Of a stretch of DNA of 64,000 nt, positions 31,147 through 43,606 are shown in pieces (within the stretch, counting starts at the first letter, position 1; each line of letters starts with the position of its first letter). The stretch is taken from the NCBI GenBank assembly GCA_030386875.1, contig CM059560.1, positions 24,608,683 through 24,672,682 of the forward strand, in the 5' to 3' direction. Position numbers and translations under genes: made by a program. The notes below the pieces were generated by a model. It was not told where the DNA came from, made no database searches, and saw nothing but the letters and a program-made list of their open reading frames with translations. The stretch comes from Morinoia aosen (taxonomy: Eukaryota; Arthropoda; Malacostraca; Amphipoda; Talitridae).

Positions 31147-34131
31147 AAAACCGATTATTGTGAGCCTGTGACTCTTCAAATACTGCAGAAACTCGTTAAC
31201 CCATTAAAACTCCTCTGGAAATAGTTTTAAAGTGAAAGCCTAAAGGGGTGATAACTTACTGATGAATTTCTACTCAACTATTAATCCTTGTTTTATGGGC
31301 TGATTTTCTACGTCCTTCATACAAGTTTTTCGCTTTAAACGCTAATATCACGCCTTAAATCTATGACGCAATTAGAAAGTCTCACACAATGTCTTCTTGT
31401 GAAAATAATATCCTGTCCTTGATGTACTGTACGCAGGGTCACGTGTGAGAACTAATTCTGTACCTAAATACTTTAGTGGAATTAATTATTAAAAAACAAG
31501 TAGAAATATCAGATAGCTCTATGTAACCTCAGTAGTCTACGCCTAGTCACGCTCAACTCTGTGCGCCTCACATTCTGCTGCTCCTTGAGTCCTCAAGTAC
31601 AGAGCCAGCCTCTATGGGGGAGCATGTGTCCCCGAGAGCAGGTTAACGCTTAAGCGACAGGGCTGCCTGGTGTCGGCCTCCTCTTCCACCTTTGTTAAAA
31701 GCGGACTTCAAGAGTTACTTTAGCGAGGGTGATGTTTTGATGATAAGTATGTGCATTTGTCCCAAACGTTTTTCACTAGCTTTCGTATGGCTGTTGTTTT
31801 CTCTATCTCGAGCCGTATTAAAAAATTTAAGCAGTGATCTAGTCAAACAATGTAAATATAACACTTTAGATTTATTCCAAAGTAGGGTGTACTGCCTAAT
31901 CTGTTGACTCAAAATACTACAACCTTGATTTAATTCTCACCAGTCTTTAACCCTAGCCCCGAGTGCTTAATCTATCCCGCTTTAATGTGACGTGTAACAT
32001 CCCTCGACCATTCTAAAGTCCCTTCTTTCCAACAGGTCACCGTCATTGTCAAGATTGATGTGTACGGCCGTTGGGTGCGCCAATCTCCGACTTCCTACTT
32101 ACCAAGAAGTCCCCGACGAGCCTAAATAGGATGGTGCCTTTTATTGTTTATTTATTACTATGCATTGCAACACTAAAATAACTTGTGATCTTGCATCATC
32201 TTTATTCCTCACTAGATTTTTTCAATTGTGTTACGTCAACAAGTCTTGAATGAATCAAAACAGAAAAATACAGATATATAGAGTCAAATTTGCTGAAGGA
32301 ACTTAGTGGAAAACTCATCCGAAAAACTGACAAGAAATGTTTGAACTCTTGCACTATGATCTGAATCGATTGTGCTCGAAATCTATAGTGTTTGAAAATC
32401 TTAAGAACAGTTCTAAAATCGTAAACGGTAACTGAAACTTATAAATTGCATACAAAAATAAATGAAGATTATAAATCAGGAAGAGAACAGACAAACGAAC
32501 CGGGCGTCACCTAAAAAGCTGCAAAACAAACGATAGCCCTGGACACCTGTTTACTCGGCTACGAGGGGGCGAATCTAAAACGTTATCCAAGAACAGTGCC
32601 ACGGTATATTTGTAAGGAACGGAGACCAACCACTGGGCGTTATTTCTACAACCAATACTGGCGAGTCCAATTGAACGGTAGCGTTTTACTATTTCATATT
32701 GAATGGAGACATTCTTTTCTCGCTATTCCAGCCATATTTCACTAGAAAAACAGTAGGTACGTTCATCAAAAAATGAAATTGCGTTAATGGGATCGAGTGA
32801 TTAAGTGCGTACACCATTATATATTTTTGGGTTACAAATTTGTAGAACAGCATTCTTTGCTGATCTTCGTTATGAAATTCAATTGCAGTAGATCATTTGA
32901 ACACAGTAGCAGGGTATGGATATTTGTGTCCTCTCAAATGTGTGATTTCCTTCAAAAAATCATCGAAATTCATGAAATTTTTAAAATTCATCCAATCTCA
33001 TCTGTTAGTTTCAAGTTTAAATAAATTCAAAGTTTAAGGAACTGACTATAAAATTCTGAAACGTTACCTTTATCATCATTTCTGTTCTATTTGACATTTT
33101 CATTTGCCAGAAGATTTGCAATAAAGTTTCTGCTCGTACCTTGCATGTAGGTTAGTTCCTCAAAAATTGTACGAGCCTAACAGGATTAAAAATTTTCCTT
33201 CAGTACTTGACGAGCTAAATTCTGGACTCTTGGTTCATTTTAAATAAGGACTTATTCGGCGCAGCTAGACATCACCCCTAACGATTTAAAAAAGAATGCC
33301 AAACAGTCTTAATCACTATGTCGCCATTCAATGTCAGAAGCGAGAGTGACAGTTTTTTCCACTATAACAGTCGCTTCCACCACAACCGCTGTAAGAGATA
33401 ATTTTGAGAGAACATAGTGCAGTTGCAAAACCTCTTTCTCAAAATAGATAAGGAACACAATACCTAGAGAACAATACAACTTGACGGTGCGCAGCTACAA
33501 CGAGTTCGCGAAATTAGGAAGCTTTTAATAGCTCTTGAACTAAACACTAACAACTTGAACTAATCTGTAGTAATACGTATCGTAACAGTATTTAATCGTT
33601 TTTGCATTGCACATATTCACTTCTTCCATATGTAAAGTTTTTGTATAGCATCTTAGAGTCTACCAAATGTAAAAATCTAGAAAATCTGACAGATTGATTT
33701 ACCAGCAGAATTTAACAACGCTTTTATTTTATATTTTTTGCACGTTAGGATGGGAGGGATCAAATCTGATTTTATCCAATTATTGTTCTTTACCGAGTTG
33801 AAGAACGATTTTCTTATTTTTTGAGCATTTTTGCTTCAAAAATCCTCGAAATGTTTCAAATATGTTTAGAATGACTGGCATTTTTTTAAATCCTATTTAC
33901 TTAATTGTGTTTTGCATATTAACGTTCTTATGTTCTTTTTTCATTCTTCACCTAATTAATATATCATACGAGGATTCCTTTTTATATATCTCTTCCCGTG
34001 TGCTTTGGACAGTGCGGTGGCTGAAGCGGTCCTTGGACTGAAGCAGACTTGAGAACTGAGCGCAAGCAAAGAAATTTGTCGACTTTTCTTGACCACTGAC
34101 GGATACGTACTGGGTAACTCTAACCCCAGCT
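31147..34131. other. Unannotated stretch
   Basis: About 3 kb with no supported gene, RNA or repeat. A GC-richer segment at 31540-31690 could be an old dispersed repeat but has no identifiable ends. Confidence 0.35.
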
Positions 34132-35229
34132 CAGGGTCAGGCCTTCCACGCTCGTCTATCTTTGAACCCTAGGGGGGCAGGTATTTTACCCTAGAATGCT
34201 CCTCGATTACCCTAGAAAAAATAAATGAGGGCAATATAATAATTACCGTAAAGTCTTTTATAATGGTATTGGCTTAATCCGTAATTACGTTACATTGACA
34301 TATTTTTTGAAGTTTCTTGGGATTCGTTAACTAATGAATAAATAATCTGAACTCCTTTAGTATGGAAATGTGAATAAGATGAAATCCTTCTATTAAAATC
34401 ACGAAATGTATTTCAAATATGGATTGATAAACAACTCAAACAAACATACAAGGCAACAAAGCACTGTGGTCGACAAAACTGAATGTTGACAGAATGTTTT
34501 CACGGGTCCACTCAGCTTAAGGATAACATTGTCCGTGGAATTTCCACGGGTCATGCTACTACCTATTAATACTCTTCGTTTATTTGTTTGGAGCCAGCTT
34601 TTTCCATTTCTCTGTCACGCTCATTTGGATGGTTAAAGTGACCATATGTATCTGTGACCGTATCAGTGATACGATTGTCATCAGTGCACAAGTACAGGAA
34701 TATTTTTTAACCCGGGTACTGTTAGGATGGATTTTTTTGTTTTTCATCTACATATGGAAAATTTGTTCAAGAAAGGTATTGAATCCCTTCATTTTTGCCG
34801 GGCCGCGCACACTAGTACATAAATAATAACCATAACAGAAACCAACAACAAATTTTGGATGAAAATGCAGGCCTATGTAATACTTTTTCTCGCTTGTGGT
34901 GTGAGTCGTTTGATCGATCCAAAAAAGGAATGACCTTTACGTGCATTGGTAAGTATAACTTTAGATCAATCTAATCATAAGAAGAAAAAGCCTAACTTAA
35001 TATGAATAATTTTCCATTTCCAGGAAGCTATACTAATCACTTAAAAAAAAATAAGTTCTGGGAATACATAGTACAAACTAAAGTCTACAACATAATAAAA
35101 ACGCAACCAAGCGTTCCGCATTTTATATTTCTGAGGTTTTGGCTGTGCTGAAGGTTCTGCATACGTAGCGTTACGTTTGTTTCATTAATAGCTTTAATTA
35201 GATTAGTATTAATTGGAAAATTAGATGCA

Positions 35230-35614
35230 GTGAAGCCAGATTCTCCCAACTATGGCCCGCAGGCCACATCCGGCCTGGCACAAATTTCATCCGGCCCGCC
35301 AAACAAATCCCTGTGTGGTGGTCTTGAAAATATAATGTTTGAGTAAACTAAATTAATGGCACCGTTTTCTTTTTTTATTCCTTCGACCTGCATGAATGCA
35401 GGAAGTATAATGTATAATGTGGCCGTTACATTGTTAAGGTGAGATACATTGTATGCATCAAACCCCGCACGGTTTCATTCTTCAAATTGGTTCTTTGTAA
35501 AGTTTTGGTCAAATTTAATTGGCTAAAGCAGCGTTCAACAAAAGCATTTGAAATTGGGAGGGAGGACAACGTTGAAATTATAATTTTAAGATTTGAATAA
35601 CATGGTAGCCCCAC
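35230..35614 (-). mobile_element. hAT relic: 3' terminal region and transposase end
   Basis: The sequence at 35230-35310 (CAGTGAAGCCAG, CCCAACTATGGCCCGCAGGC) has the CAGTG start and GGCCCGC-rich subterminal region usual in one group of hAT elements. The minus-strand frame at 35426-35614 supplies the end of a transposase reading toward it. The other end is not identified, so the copy is truncated. Confidence 0.65.
35426..35614 (-). pseudogene. hAT transposase dimerisation-domain fragment
   Basis: A 62-codon frame with LSSLPISNAFVERCFSQLNL then TKTLQRTNLKNETVRGLMHT. This is the hAT C-terminal signature, P-x-S-N-A-x-V-E-R-x-F-S followed by R-T-x-L-x-x-x-T-x-x-x-L, with all key residues present. 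Only the C terminus survives; BED finger and DDE core are absent. Confidence 0.85.
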
Positions 35615-35762
35615 TGGTTTTTATACGGCTGAACACTGTTTCCCAGTAATTGACGGCTGACATGTCTGGTGTTAACTATCCATCCAAGTAATGTTTATGC
35701 CACTCTTCCTCAAGACAGTTCTTATCGACAAACTATTTCATTTGAGGAATTTCGTCTAATAT

Positions 35763-36352
35763 GCAGGGAGTTTCAGAACAACATGTACAAAATTTCAACT
35801 TTCCGGCAAAAATCGGGCATTTAAGATATTAATTGTTTATTCTTTTCAAGAATGAAATTCAGTGACACAGTAACTCGCAAAATTTATTTTGAATATACTC
35901 GTACATTACAAAAATTGTTCAAAATATGTTCCACCTACATCAAAGCACTATTCAAATCTTAGCCTTGACGACTGCTGGATATTAGGAAACACGTCCGTTA
36001 TATTTTTGTTCGCCAGCAGCCACTGCAATTCTGACCGCGACATCTTCCCCAAATTTAATGGGCTTAGTATAAATAAGGCTCTTCGCGTGTACCCTTCTTG
36101 CAAAACTTCCTTACCAAATATCCCTAAACTAGATTTTATTATTGTAAACTCTCATAGAATCGAAGTGATAGCAAGGAAATTGAAAATAAATATTGCGAGT
36201 AATTGTGTAATTACATTTCATCCTTTAAAACAATAAACAGATAATATCTATAAAAAACTATTTTTTCGGAATATTTCATAGGAGAAATAGTGTTTATTTG
36301 GCCATTTTCTACTAGGTGTGCAATTTGTAAAGCTTGTTCTGAAACACCCTGT
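35763..36352. mobile_element. TIR MITE with GGGTGTTTCAGAAC-type ends
   Basis: Left end GCAGGGAGTTTCAGAACAAC and right end (inverse) ACAGGGTGTTTCAGAACAAG are imperfect inverted repeats of about 25 bp, flanked by AT dinucleotides (35761-35762 and 36353-36354). An AT target duplication would suit ISL2EU-type transposons, but two bases are weak evidence. The internal 115-codon frame (35889-36236) has no transposase motif. Confidence 0.6.
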
Positions 36353-36565
36353 ATTTGAGTTTGACGAGACAGTTTTGAAGTATTACGCGGATTTAGACAG
36401 CGTACGAGGTGATGTAAAGAATTGTAGACCGAAAACCTTTTATGGATATAAGTAGAACTGCTTCAACCAAGAAGCATCTACAGTTAGTACAAAAATCTCT
36501 TTCTCTTGTGCAGTAATTCCAGTTACTATTGATATCGTTTCAGTTGCTGTCATCCCAAAGTATAT

Positions 36566-36677
36566 ATTTAAACAATTTAAACAATTTATTTACCACAGGT
36601 GATACAGAGGTAGAATTTTTCTTAAGTCTAGTACAATGGTCAAATTTGAGTACAGCTACCTGTGGGCCCGAATAATA
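36566..36677 (-). mobile_element. 3' UTR scrap of the 59-62 kb non-LTR retrotransposon
   Basis: The reverse complement of this segment matches 62737-62849, the 3' end of the non-LTR element at 59.4 kb, with about seven mismatches in 112 bp. It ends in the same ATTGTTTAA-type short tandem tail. This is a severely 5'-truncated (dead-on-arrival) insertion of the same family in reverse orientation. Confidence 0.85.
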
Positions 36678-37330
36678 TCACATACTGGTACAAAAGCGCA
36701 ACAGAATCTTGGATGGGAAGGATTCAGCAAATAAATCGTTGCAAACTTCACATAACCAATATGCATAAAATCTGAAAAACTCCTAATTAGGCTGTAGATT
36801 TCTGATCTTAGATTAAAGATATTCAGAGAGTCAGACTGGAAAATGGTATTAAGTACGTTAAATTTCCCCCAAGTTGTAATCTGAGAATTACGAATAAGCG
36901 CGATTAGCTGGTTGTTAAAGCATTGGCAATCATATCATTTACCTGAGTTGGATCGCTAAAAGACAACTCAAAGTGAAGTGGGAATGCACCCCACTGCTCC
37001 AGCGATAGTCATACACGAAAAGAAACTGCACGCCGCACATTGCGAAAAGAACCGCAACTTGTTCAGTACCGGTATGGAGCACGTGAACTTGTGCTGTATA
37101 TACGAATCAAATGTTGATACTTTATGGTTTCTGCTCAATTAATTCTTATTTGGGTTATTCAACTGAAGGTATTGAAAATCTCCTATATTTTTGCATCATT
37201 TTTATAAACTAGATTTGAAATACAAATTTCACCCTAGATTTTGCATTTTTTCTTCTTACCCTAGGCTGTACCCTTGGAGGGGTCTGATTACCATAGACTA
37301 GGGTAATTACCATCGGAGTGGAAGCACTGG

Positions 37331-39786
37331 GCCCAGCTGTTCCCTAATATTTCTTCCGTCGATCATTACCTGTGTATTTCTGAGCAAACTTTCATCCAGC
37401 TTCAGTGTCAATTCCGTGACGCAAATCATCGCTCAGCATGCCAACGTGACGTCAGAGGTAAGGACTGTCGCTAATACAGAACTGTAAATTTTGATAATGC
37501 AGCCATTTCTAATTTTCATGCAACATGAGGTATTACTACATGAAAGCATGACAAGTATTCCGATCTTTCACTGAGTGTCGGAGGAAAGCAGAGAGCGCTA
37601 TTCTAAAATAGGTGAAGATATTCTTTCAGTAATTATTGATGTTATTTGGGAAGCGAGCATGATTGCAATCCTTTGCAGTACAGAACTGAAATCTTCTTCG
37701 AACATCGTTCAATTATGAATTTGAAATAACAAATATTACTAAGAAAGTAATGAACTAGAACAGAAAACTCCAATACATGGTACATTAATTAAATGAACAG
37801 TCTTTATTTTGGCTGTTCACCGCTCAAAAAGAACTAGGATGGCAGTTTAATGTCCTAATTACGATCTGAGATTTGAAAATCCGTACATCCCCGAAAAAAT
37901 TTGCTCTTTCCGAGACTTTAAAATCATTGTAATTAGTTGGGGATGACATACTTCTGTATGAGAATCAAATAAATACCATGTCATTTGTAATCATATGTAA
38001 TCATAGAACGTCGAGAAACTTATTTCAAGCCAGCCTCTATTTACTGTTGCAGTACACGCATGTGTACTAAATAATGAGGAAAAGTGGGGATTCATCTAGT
38101 AAGGGCAAATTTTATTAAAGGTAAAAGGACTTACAATTCCTCCATCAAGGACCCAGCATGCACCTAGCGTTCGCTTTCATACCCGATAAAGATGAACATC
38201 ACCTTAGATGACAATAGATAGCTTCATGTAACAACCATTGGTGATAAAATGCTCAACAGTAAAACGGTTATTCCTAAATTTTACTTGACTTTAATGAAAA
38301 TTAGAAATGCGAGAAGCTAATCTAAATCAATATCAATTCGGCTTTAGAATGTCATTTAGATAGGTTTATTTTAAACAACCTTACCCAGAGGACCAATAGC
38401 TTATTGATACTTAATTGATAAGCCCGAAAGTTAAATCGTGGAAAATACTCCACACAATTCAGTCCGAGGCAAATATTTGGAAAATCTGCCCTTCGCCCCA
38501 CACACTGCCACTCCGCCACACGTACCCTCAAACACACACACAATTCTTTCCAGACCTGCAGCTGTCCAAGCAAGTGCTGTCGCTCAATAGCACGCGCTGA
38601 TCCGTGCATCAGCCCTGTGAAACGCATACAAAGTTTAGTAATACATTACATTACCCAGCGCGAATCCAAGGGCGAATTTCTGAAAAATGCACCGCTTAAT
38701 AAGCAGACTGTGAGTTCAAATACTTCCGGTGAACAACTAGTCTGAAAAATGGATCCAACGCTCTGAATTGCCTTGGAATGACTTTAGCTGTTTTTTCTTC
38801 ATCATCAAAGTTCGTATGTTCAAGATGCTCCCGAGTAATTTGCTTGAGAATTCTTACTTCTAATTTTTCAAGCATTTTTAGGCATATAGAAAACTGTAGT
38901 GAAAATTCTGGGCGGATTTATAGCTCTAAAAGATTACGCCAGAAGATTGTGTGTAGATATATGTATGAATGCGTAACTGAGCAGGAAAAAAGCAGCTGAA
39001 AAACGACAAATAATATTTAGTAAAGAGATGAAAGCCAAAGAAAATATGAAAGGCTCGTATGTATTATTTTCTTTAATTATGCATCATATTTACCGGAAAA
39101 AACTTTGATAACCTACCGAAAATTGATCTCAATACCGGAAAAATAAATCCCTTTATCTTTTGACCGACCTGCTCCCTGTATACTCACGGTTTACCTTTTC
39201 TGTATCGACGCAAACACATAATAGAACAACCCTATTTCAGAAGTAGACGCCACTTTTCTCAAAAAAATAGTGGTAAATATCCATGTTCGAGAATCCGATT
39301 TACCATTTAATTCTTCATGTTCCTACTTGGGTTTTTCTTACGTTTCCTCGTTGCCTTGCAAATCGCTAGGCAAAACACATTTCTACTCTCAAATTGCTTT
39401 TTGATCAACTGGAAGCTAGGAGTAAACAGTAATAGTCACTATTACCATGGTGAATGGTAGTTATTACTATCGTTAATGAAGTACAAAAATTTTTTTCAGC
39501 GAGTAGAAGTATGCTCTCTCACTGTGAGAATTTTGTTACTGTAATCAGAAGAATGATATTCGAGTGAGAAGTTATCAGCACCCTTATGTTTTTTTTCGTT
39601 TTTAGTAAACAAATTGTATGCCCCTAAGGCCGGTTTGGTGAGTAAGAATATACCTTCCGACGCAAAGCAAACATGTTCTAGAATTTCAATATACAAGTTT
39701 AGTGTTAACCTAGACAATTAATTATTTGACAAATGATAAATTCAAAAATTAGAAAGCCTTTACATGGGAGTCACGAAGTACAAGGT
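37331..39786. other. Unannotated stretch
   Basis: About 2.5 kb of AT-rich sequence. No frames with family motifs and no terminal repeats recognised. Confidence 0.35.
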
Positions 39787-40417
39787 GTATCATGACCGAA
39801 AATTAAAGAAAATTGCAGTGCACCGTTGCAACCTATAGTGAGTTCTTCAGAATTCTGTCGTTTGGCCTTGATCGCATGAACTTTCCTCATAACACTCTGG
39901 TTTTATGACCAGTAAGGGAGGCATGTTTAGCAGTTACATGGGAAGTTAGCAAATCACATCATTATTAAAAGTTTTTCTTTTGAAGCTTCGAGAAAAGGCT
40001 GAGTGCTCGAACAATAGGTCGACGCTTATAGTATCAGGAGAGATTGATTCTGAAAAGCTGGTCAAACTTCGTTGCGCCAGCCGATCTGAACCTTCTAGGT
40101 TCAGGCGTATCAGGACTGAAAATTGAAGAAAATTGCAGTGCACCGTTGCAACTTAGAGTGAGTTCTTCAGAATTCTGACGTTTGGTCTTGATCGCATGAA
40201 CTTTCCTCATAACACTATTGTTTAATGGCCAAAACGTCAGGCATGATTAGCAGTTGCATGGGGAAGTTAGCCAATCACATCATTATTAAAAGTTTTTCTT
40301 TTGGAGCTTTGAGAAAAAGCTGAGCGCTCGAACAATAGATTGACGCTTATGGTATTGGAGAGATTACTTCTGAAAAGCTGGCCAAACTTCGTTGTGCCAG
40401 CCCATCTGAACCTTCTA
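39787..40417. repeat. Two-copy tandem duplication, 320-bp period
   Basis: Copies at 39787-40097 and 40107-40417 are about 90 percent identical over 311 bp. Both contain AAAATTGCAGTGCACCGTTG and both end CTGAACCTTCTA. The minus-strand ORF at 39946-40143 crosses the junction and is not a gene. Confidence 0.9.
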
Positions 40418-40535
40418 ATGAATAAATCAATGAAGCCGATAAGTATTGCATTGAAGTGAAAGAGATGGTTAAGGAGGTCATCCCAGGCCCCTGCCAGGCC
40501 CCTGTCGGTCCGGTAATTTTATGGCGCTACGGACA

Positions 40536-40572
40536 CTAGATCCCCCCCCCCCCCTCCAGGGGGGGGATCTAG
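40536..40572. repeat. Palindrome with C13/G8 core
   Basis: CTAGAT followed by 13 C, a TCCA spacer, 8 G and ATCTAG. The perfect outer palindrome would form a very stable hairpin. The homopolymer lengths are probably unstable in replication and sequencing. Confidence 0.9.
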
Positions 40573-40684
40573 TAATTTAGTCCTCTAGTAAGAGGACTGA
40601 AAATCCTGAATTTTCGACCTCATTTCGACCCCCTATATAAACAAAACAAAACAAGAAAGGAAAAAATTGAAACCGTTACTTTGT

Positions 40685-41570
40685 TTACAATGCGTCAAGA
40701 ATTCTAAAACTGTATTTTGTTTTGTTCTAGCATAAAAACTCAATGAGTTCTATTCATTTGAAATATCAATAAAAATGACCTAAAAAACCAATATGCCCAA
40801 TTTTTCCAAAAACTAAGGCCTGAATCGAAAAAATGAATAGCAGAAATTGTGTTTCTTTTCAAAAGTTACATATAATAGTTGAAACTTTATAAGAATCAGA
40901 CTACAAATATAAAATTTCATAATTTGTATGCAAATAAAAATAAATTTATTTATTTATTCATTATTTTTTGTAAATTACAATTCAGAGTGTGAGTATGAAG
41001 TTATGTATGAAGATTATCGAAATAAAAATGAAAACAGCATTCAATTAGATAAATTGTCCATTATATTACACTTCAACAAAAAATTTGCTTCTGGCTTATA
41101 CCCACAACCTTTAACTTTCAACATTCAAAAGAGGACTCGTCAGTGAGTTTTTCTGTTAGGAAAAAACAAAAACAGTTTTAGAATCCTTGGAACATTTCTA
41201 ACAAAAGTACAGAAGCTTTTTTCCAAATTTGAGAGAAAAAAATTACATAGGTCAAAACCAAAAATAATGTATTTTTGATGTAATGATAAAATATCGCTTA
41301 TCACAAAAAAATTCAAATGTTCCAATTTTCTCCTGTACTCATGTTACAAATGCTTCAAGAATTCCATAACTGTCTTTGGTTTTGTTCTAGCATCAAAACT
41401 CAATGACGAGTTCTCTTATGAAATATCCATAAAAATGTCCCAAAAAACTAATTTTTCGTAGAAAAAGTAAGGCCTAATTCAAAAAAGTTACTAGAGTCAA
41501 AAAAGTTTACTTTCAAAAAATACATATACTGGCCAAATTTCAAACGAATCGGATGAAAATAGTCAAAATC
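40685..41570. repeat. Pair of diverged 220-bp direct repeats
   Basis: The segment starting ACAATGCGTCAAGAATTC at 40687 recurs as ACAAATGCTTCAAGAATTCC at 41346. Shared words follow in order (TTTTGTTCTAGCAT, AAAACTCAATGA, GAAATATC, AAGGCCT). The period is about 659 bp. The unit between them is unrecognised. Confidence 0.7.
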
Positions 41571-42340
41571 TTGGGATGGCCCCCGTTAACGTCATCGCAT
41601 GCAAACCTGAAAGATGCAACCATGAGTGGCTCAATGTATTCTGTGTACCCCTGCGGTGAGCTTTTGACCGATTCAAAACTCATTATTAGTATAAACTGTA
41701 AAGTAGTGTATTAGTTGCTGTCACCTAATTACTGAAAGGACTAGCATCACTGCCAATCTTCAGTAATATTGAATTAAAAAATGTCATCGTTAGGATTTGT
41801 TGGCGAGAATGATGTAGTATCAAAATACCTTTGACATCTAAAGGTAAATCCCCTGCGCGTTTCGTATTTAGTTTGTGGCCGAATGCCGTAGGACGTTCAT
41901 TCTGTGTGTTTCTTTGTGCCTGTGACGTCCATGGTGCTGTTAAGCACTTCTTTGTGTGACAATTTCATTATTTTAGTACTACAGCTTGGATTTGTGTCGA
42001 TATAATGATCAGTGTTCGAAGTAAGCGTTCCGTTGTTTGCAAATTTAATTTCTTTTGTTCTAGGTATCCTTACCCAGTCTGAAATGCTAGTGCAGATCGG
42101 CATCGATTATCTGGGGACAGTGAATCTTTTTTAGGATCAGTGCGAAGAAATTTTCTTCATCGGCCACTGCAGATCAATGCAGAAAATTCTGGACAGAAAT
42201 GTCTGCAGAGATCTTAATAGAAAAATCGGCTCTGCTAATCAATAATTCCAATGAGAGGTATTTGTTTTTTAAAATAGTGTACATACATTATGAAAGCGAA
42301 ATTAGATTTCAAATAGAACGTGTAACTTTTAACTTGATTG
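41571..42340. other. Unannotated stretch
   Basis: No supported features between the direct repeats and the long-inverted-repeat element. Confidence 0.4.
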
Positions 42341-42509
42341 AAGGGGATCTCTAGCCCTAAAATTTTTCTAATTTTTCCAATTTCCCTTTTTTGCATTTTT
42401 TTTGCAGTTTGGGAAACCGAAATGCATAGGTATATGTAACATTGAAATCCCAACACATTTGCTTCAATAAAACTTTGCAATGGGAAAAAAAATTTTGCGC
42501 GAACATGTG

Positions 42510-42540
<31 letters not shown>

Positions 42541-42543
<3 letters not shown>

Positions 42544-42843
42544 TAGGTTGGTAGCAGGTGATTTTGCAAACACACTTCGTTGAGAGTTAGATGGCACATA
42601 TCCTTTATTTTCTTGATCACTAGTTTTTCAAGAGCGCGAAATTTTAAAAGTGTAGGAGCTGGTACTATTCTTAAGATACATTTCGAAAGCCATAAAGATG
42701 CGATAAAACTTGGAGTCATGACGAATTTCTTCAAATTTAAAATCGTACGAGTTAAAAGGACAACGTTTCGGATGTCACGCATCCATAATCATGCCTAATT
42801 AGAACTAGTCTGAACAAGCAGGTCGCTAATACTTATAACCTAA
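42541..42843 (-). repeat. 3' pseudo-LTR of the PLE
   Basis: Direct repeat of 45535-45837. Encodes the same N-terminal peptide (FRALEKLVIKKIKDMCHLTL) in the same orientation, then ends in the TA microsatellite. The two repeats differ by about 20 substitutions. Confidence 0.9.
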
Positions 42844-43127
42844 TGTAGAGTTGCCAAGTCGTAATTTGTATAACATTCTTGTAGAAATTTCCAGAAGGTA
42901 AAAGAAATCTCGGGGTCCTAAATTGCAACCTCTCATGATAAAAAAATGTAGTCTAAAGACTTGATGAATTGCTAAAACAAATGAATATATGTTAAGACAA
43001 TGGGTCAATCTTGATAAACTTTCGTAAAATGAAATAAAATTTCTGAATAAATTCCTAGGGAATAACAGATATTCAAATAAAGACGAAAGAATTAATTCCA
43101 GAAAATGCTAGGATACAAAGCGAAACA

Positions 43128-43245
43128 AAAGAAAAAGACAAAAAACGAAACAGAAAAAACAAAAAACAAAAAACAAAAAACAAAGAACAAAAAACAAAGA
43201 ACAATAAACAAATAACCAATAAAACTAAAAAACTAAAAAATAGGC
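43128..43245. repeat. A-rich (CAAAAAA)n simple repeat
   Basis: Multiple ACAAAAAACAAA words within the PLE 3' untranslated region (minus-strand T-rich). Confidence 0.85.
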
Positions 43246-43255
43246 CTAAGAGGAA

Positions 43256-43606
43256 TTAAAAAATCTTCAGTACTCTATCCCTCCCTTCATCTTGACTGTT
43301 AAGCTTCGGATTGTTTTCTGCGATGAGTAGTGCTTCCATTAAAATCAAATCTTGTTTGGATGATCCTCGGTATAAAATTTCAGTATTTTCGAGTAAGGTG
43401 CGGGGCCTGGTACGCAAAATATGATGAGCTTCTCGCTGGTGTTTTAAAATCGATTGATGTTGGCGGAATCTTTCTTTAATAGTTTGTTCTGTATAACCAA
43501 TATACTTTGAAGAATTACATTCATCCCGGTCGCAAGTATACTGATATACCACATTGAACTCTGGTGTCGGAAGGTTAGGTTTGTTCCTTATAACAAGGCT
43601 TTCCAA
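43256..43606 (-). pseudogene. PLE GIY-YIG endonuclease domain
   Basis: A 116-codon frame, separated from the RT by frame breaks. Motifs are present in order: EFNVVYQYTCDRDEC (GIY strand and Cys insertion), KYIGYTEQTIKERFRQHQ (YIG strand and catalytic Arg), HILRTRPRTLLENTEIL, LMEALLIAENNPKLN (metal-binding Glu and conserved Asn). This single-strand nicking domain would prime target-site reverse transcription in PLEs. All key residues appear intact, unlike the copy at 18.5 kb. It probably was the C terminus of one RT-nuclease polyprotein, now split by stops in 43607-44168. Confidence 0.85.

Larger units (their letters stand above)
34132..37330. mobile_element. Possible 3.2-kb hAT-like element with nested insertions
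   Basis: The left end region (34132-34160) includes CAGGCCTTCCACGCTCG and the right end (37313-37330) reads inversely CAGTGCTTCCACTCCG. Subterminal ACCCTAG words occur on both sides. Flanking octamers are CCCCAGCT (34124-34131) and GCCCAGCT (37331-37338), 7 of 8 identical, as expected for hAT. The ends are imperfect and a few bases of offset are needed at the left, so the boundaries are tentative. Nested inside are the hAT relic at 35230-35614, a TIR MITE (35763-36352) and a retrotransposon 3' scrap (36566-36677). Confidence 0.45.

Noticed and set aside
35889..36236. 115-codon ORF inside the TIR MITE
   Set aside because: No transposase motifs; likely a chance frame in a non-autonomous element.
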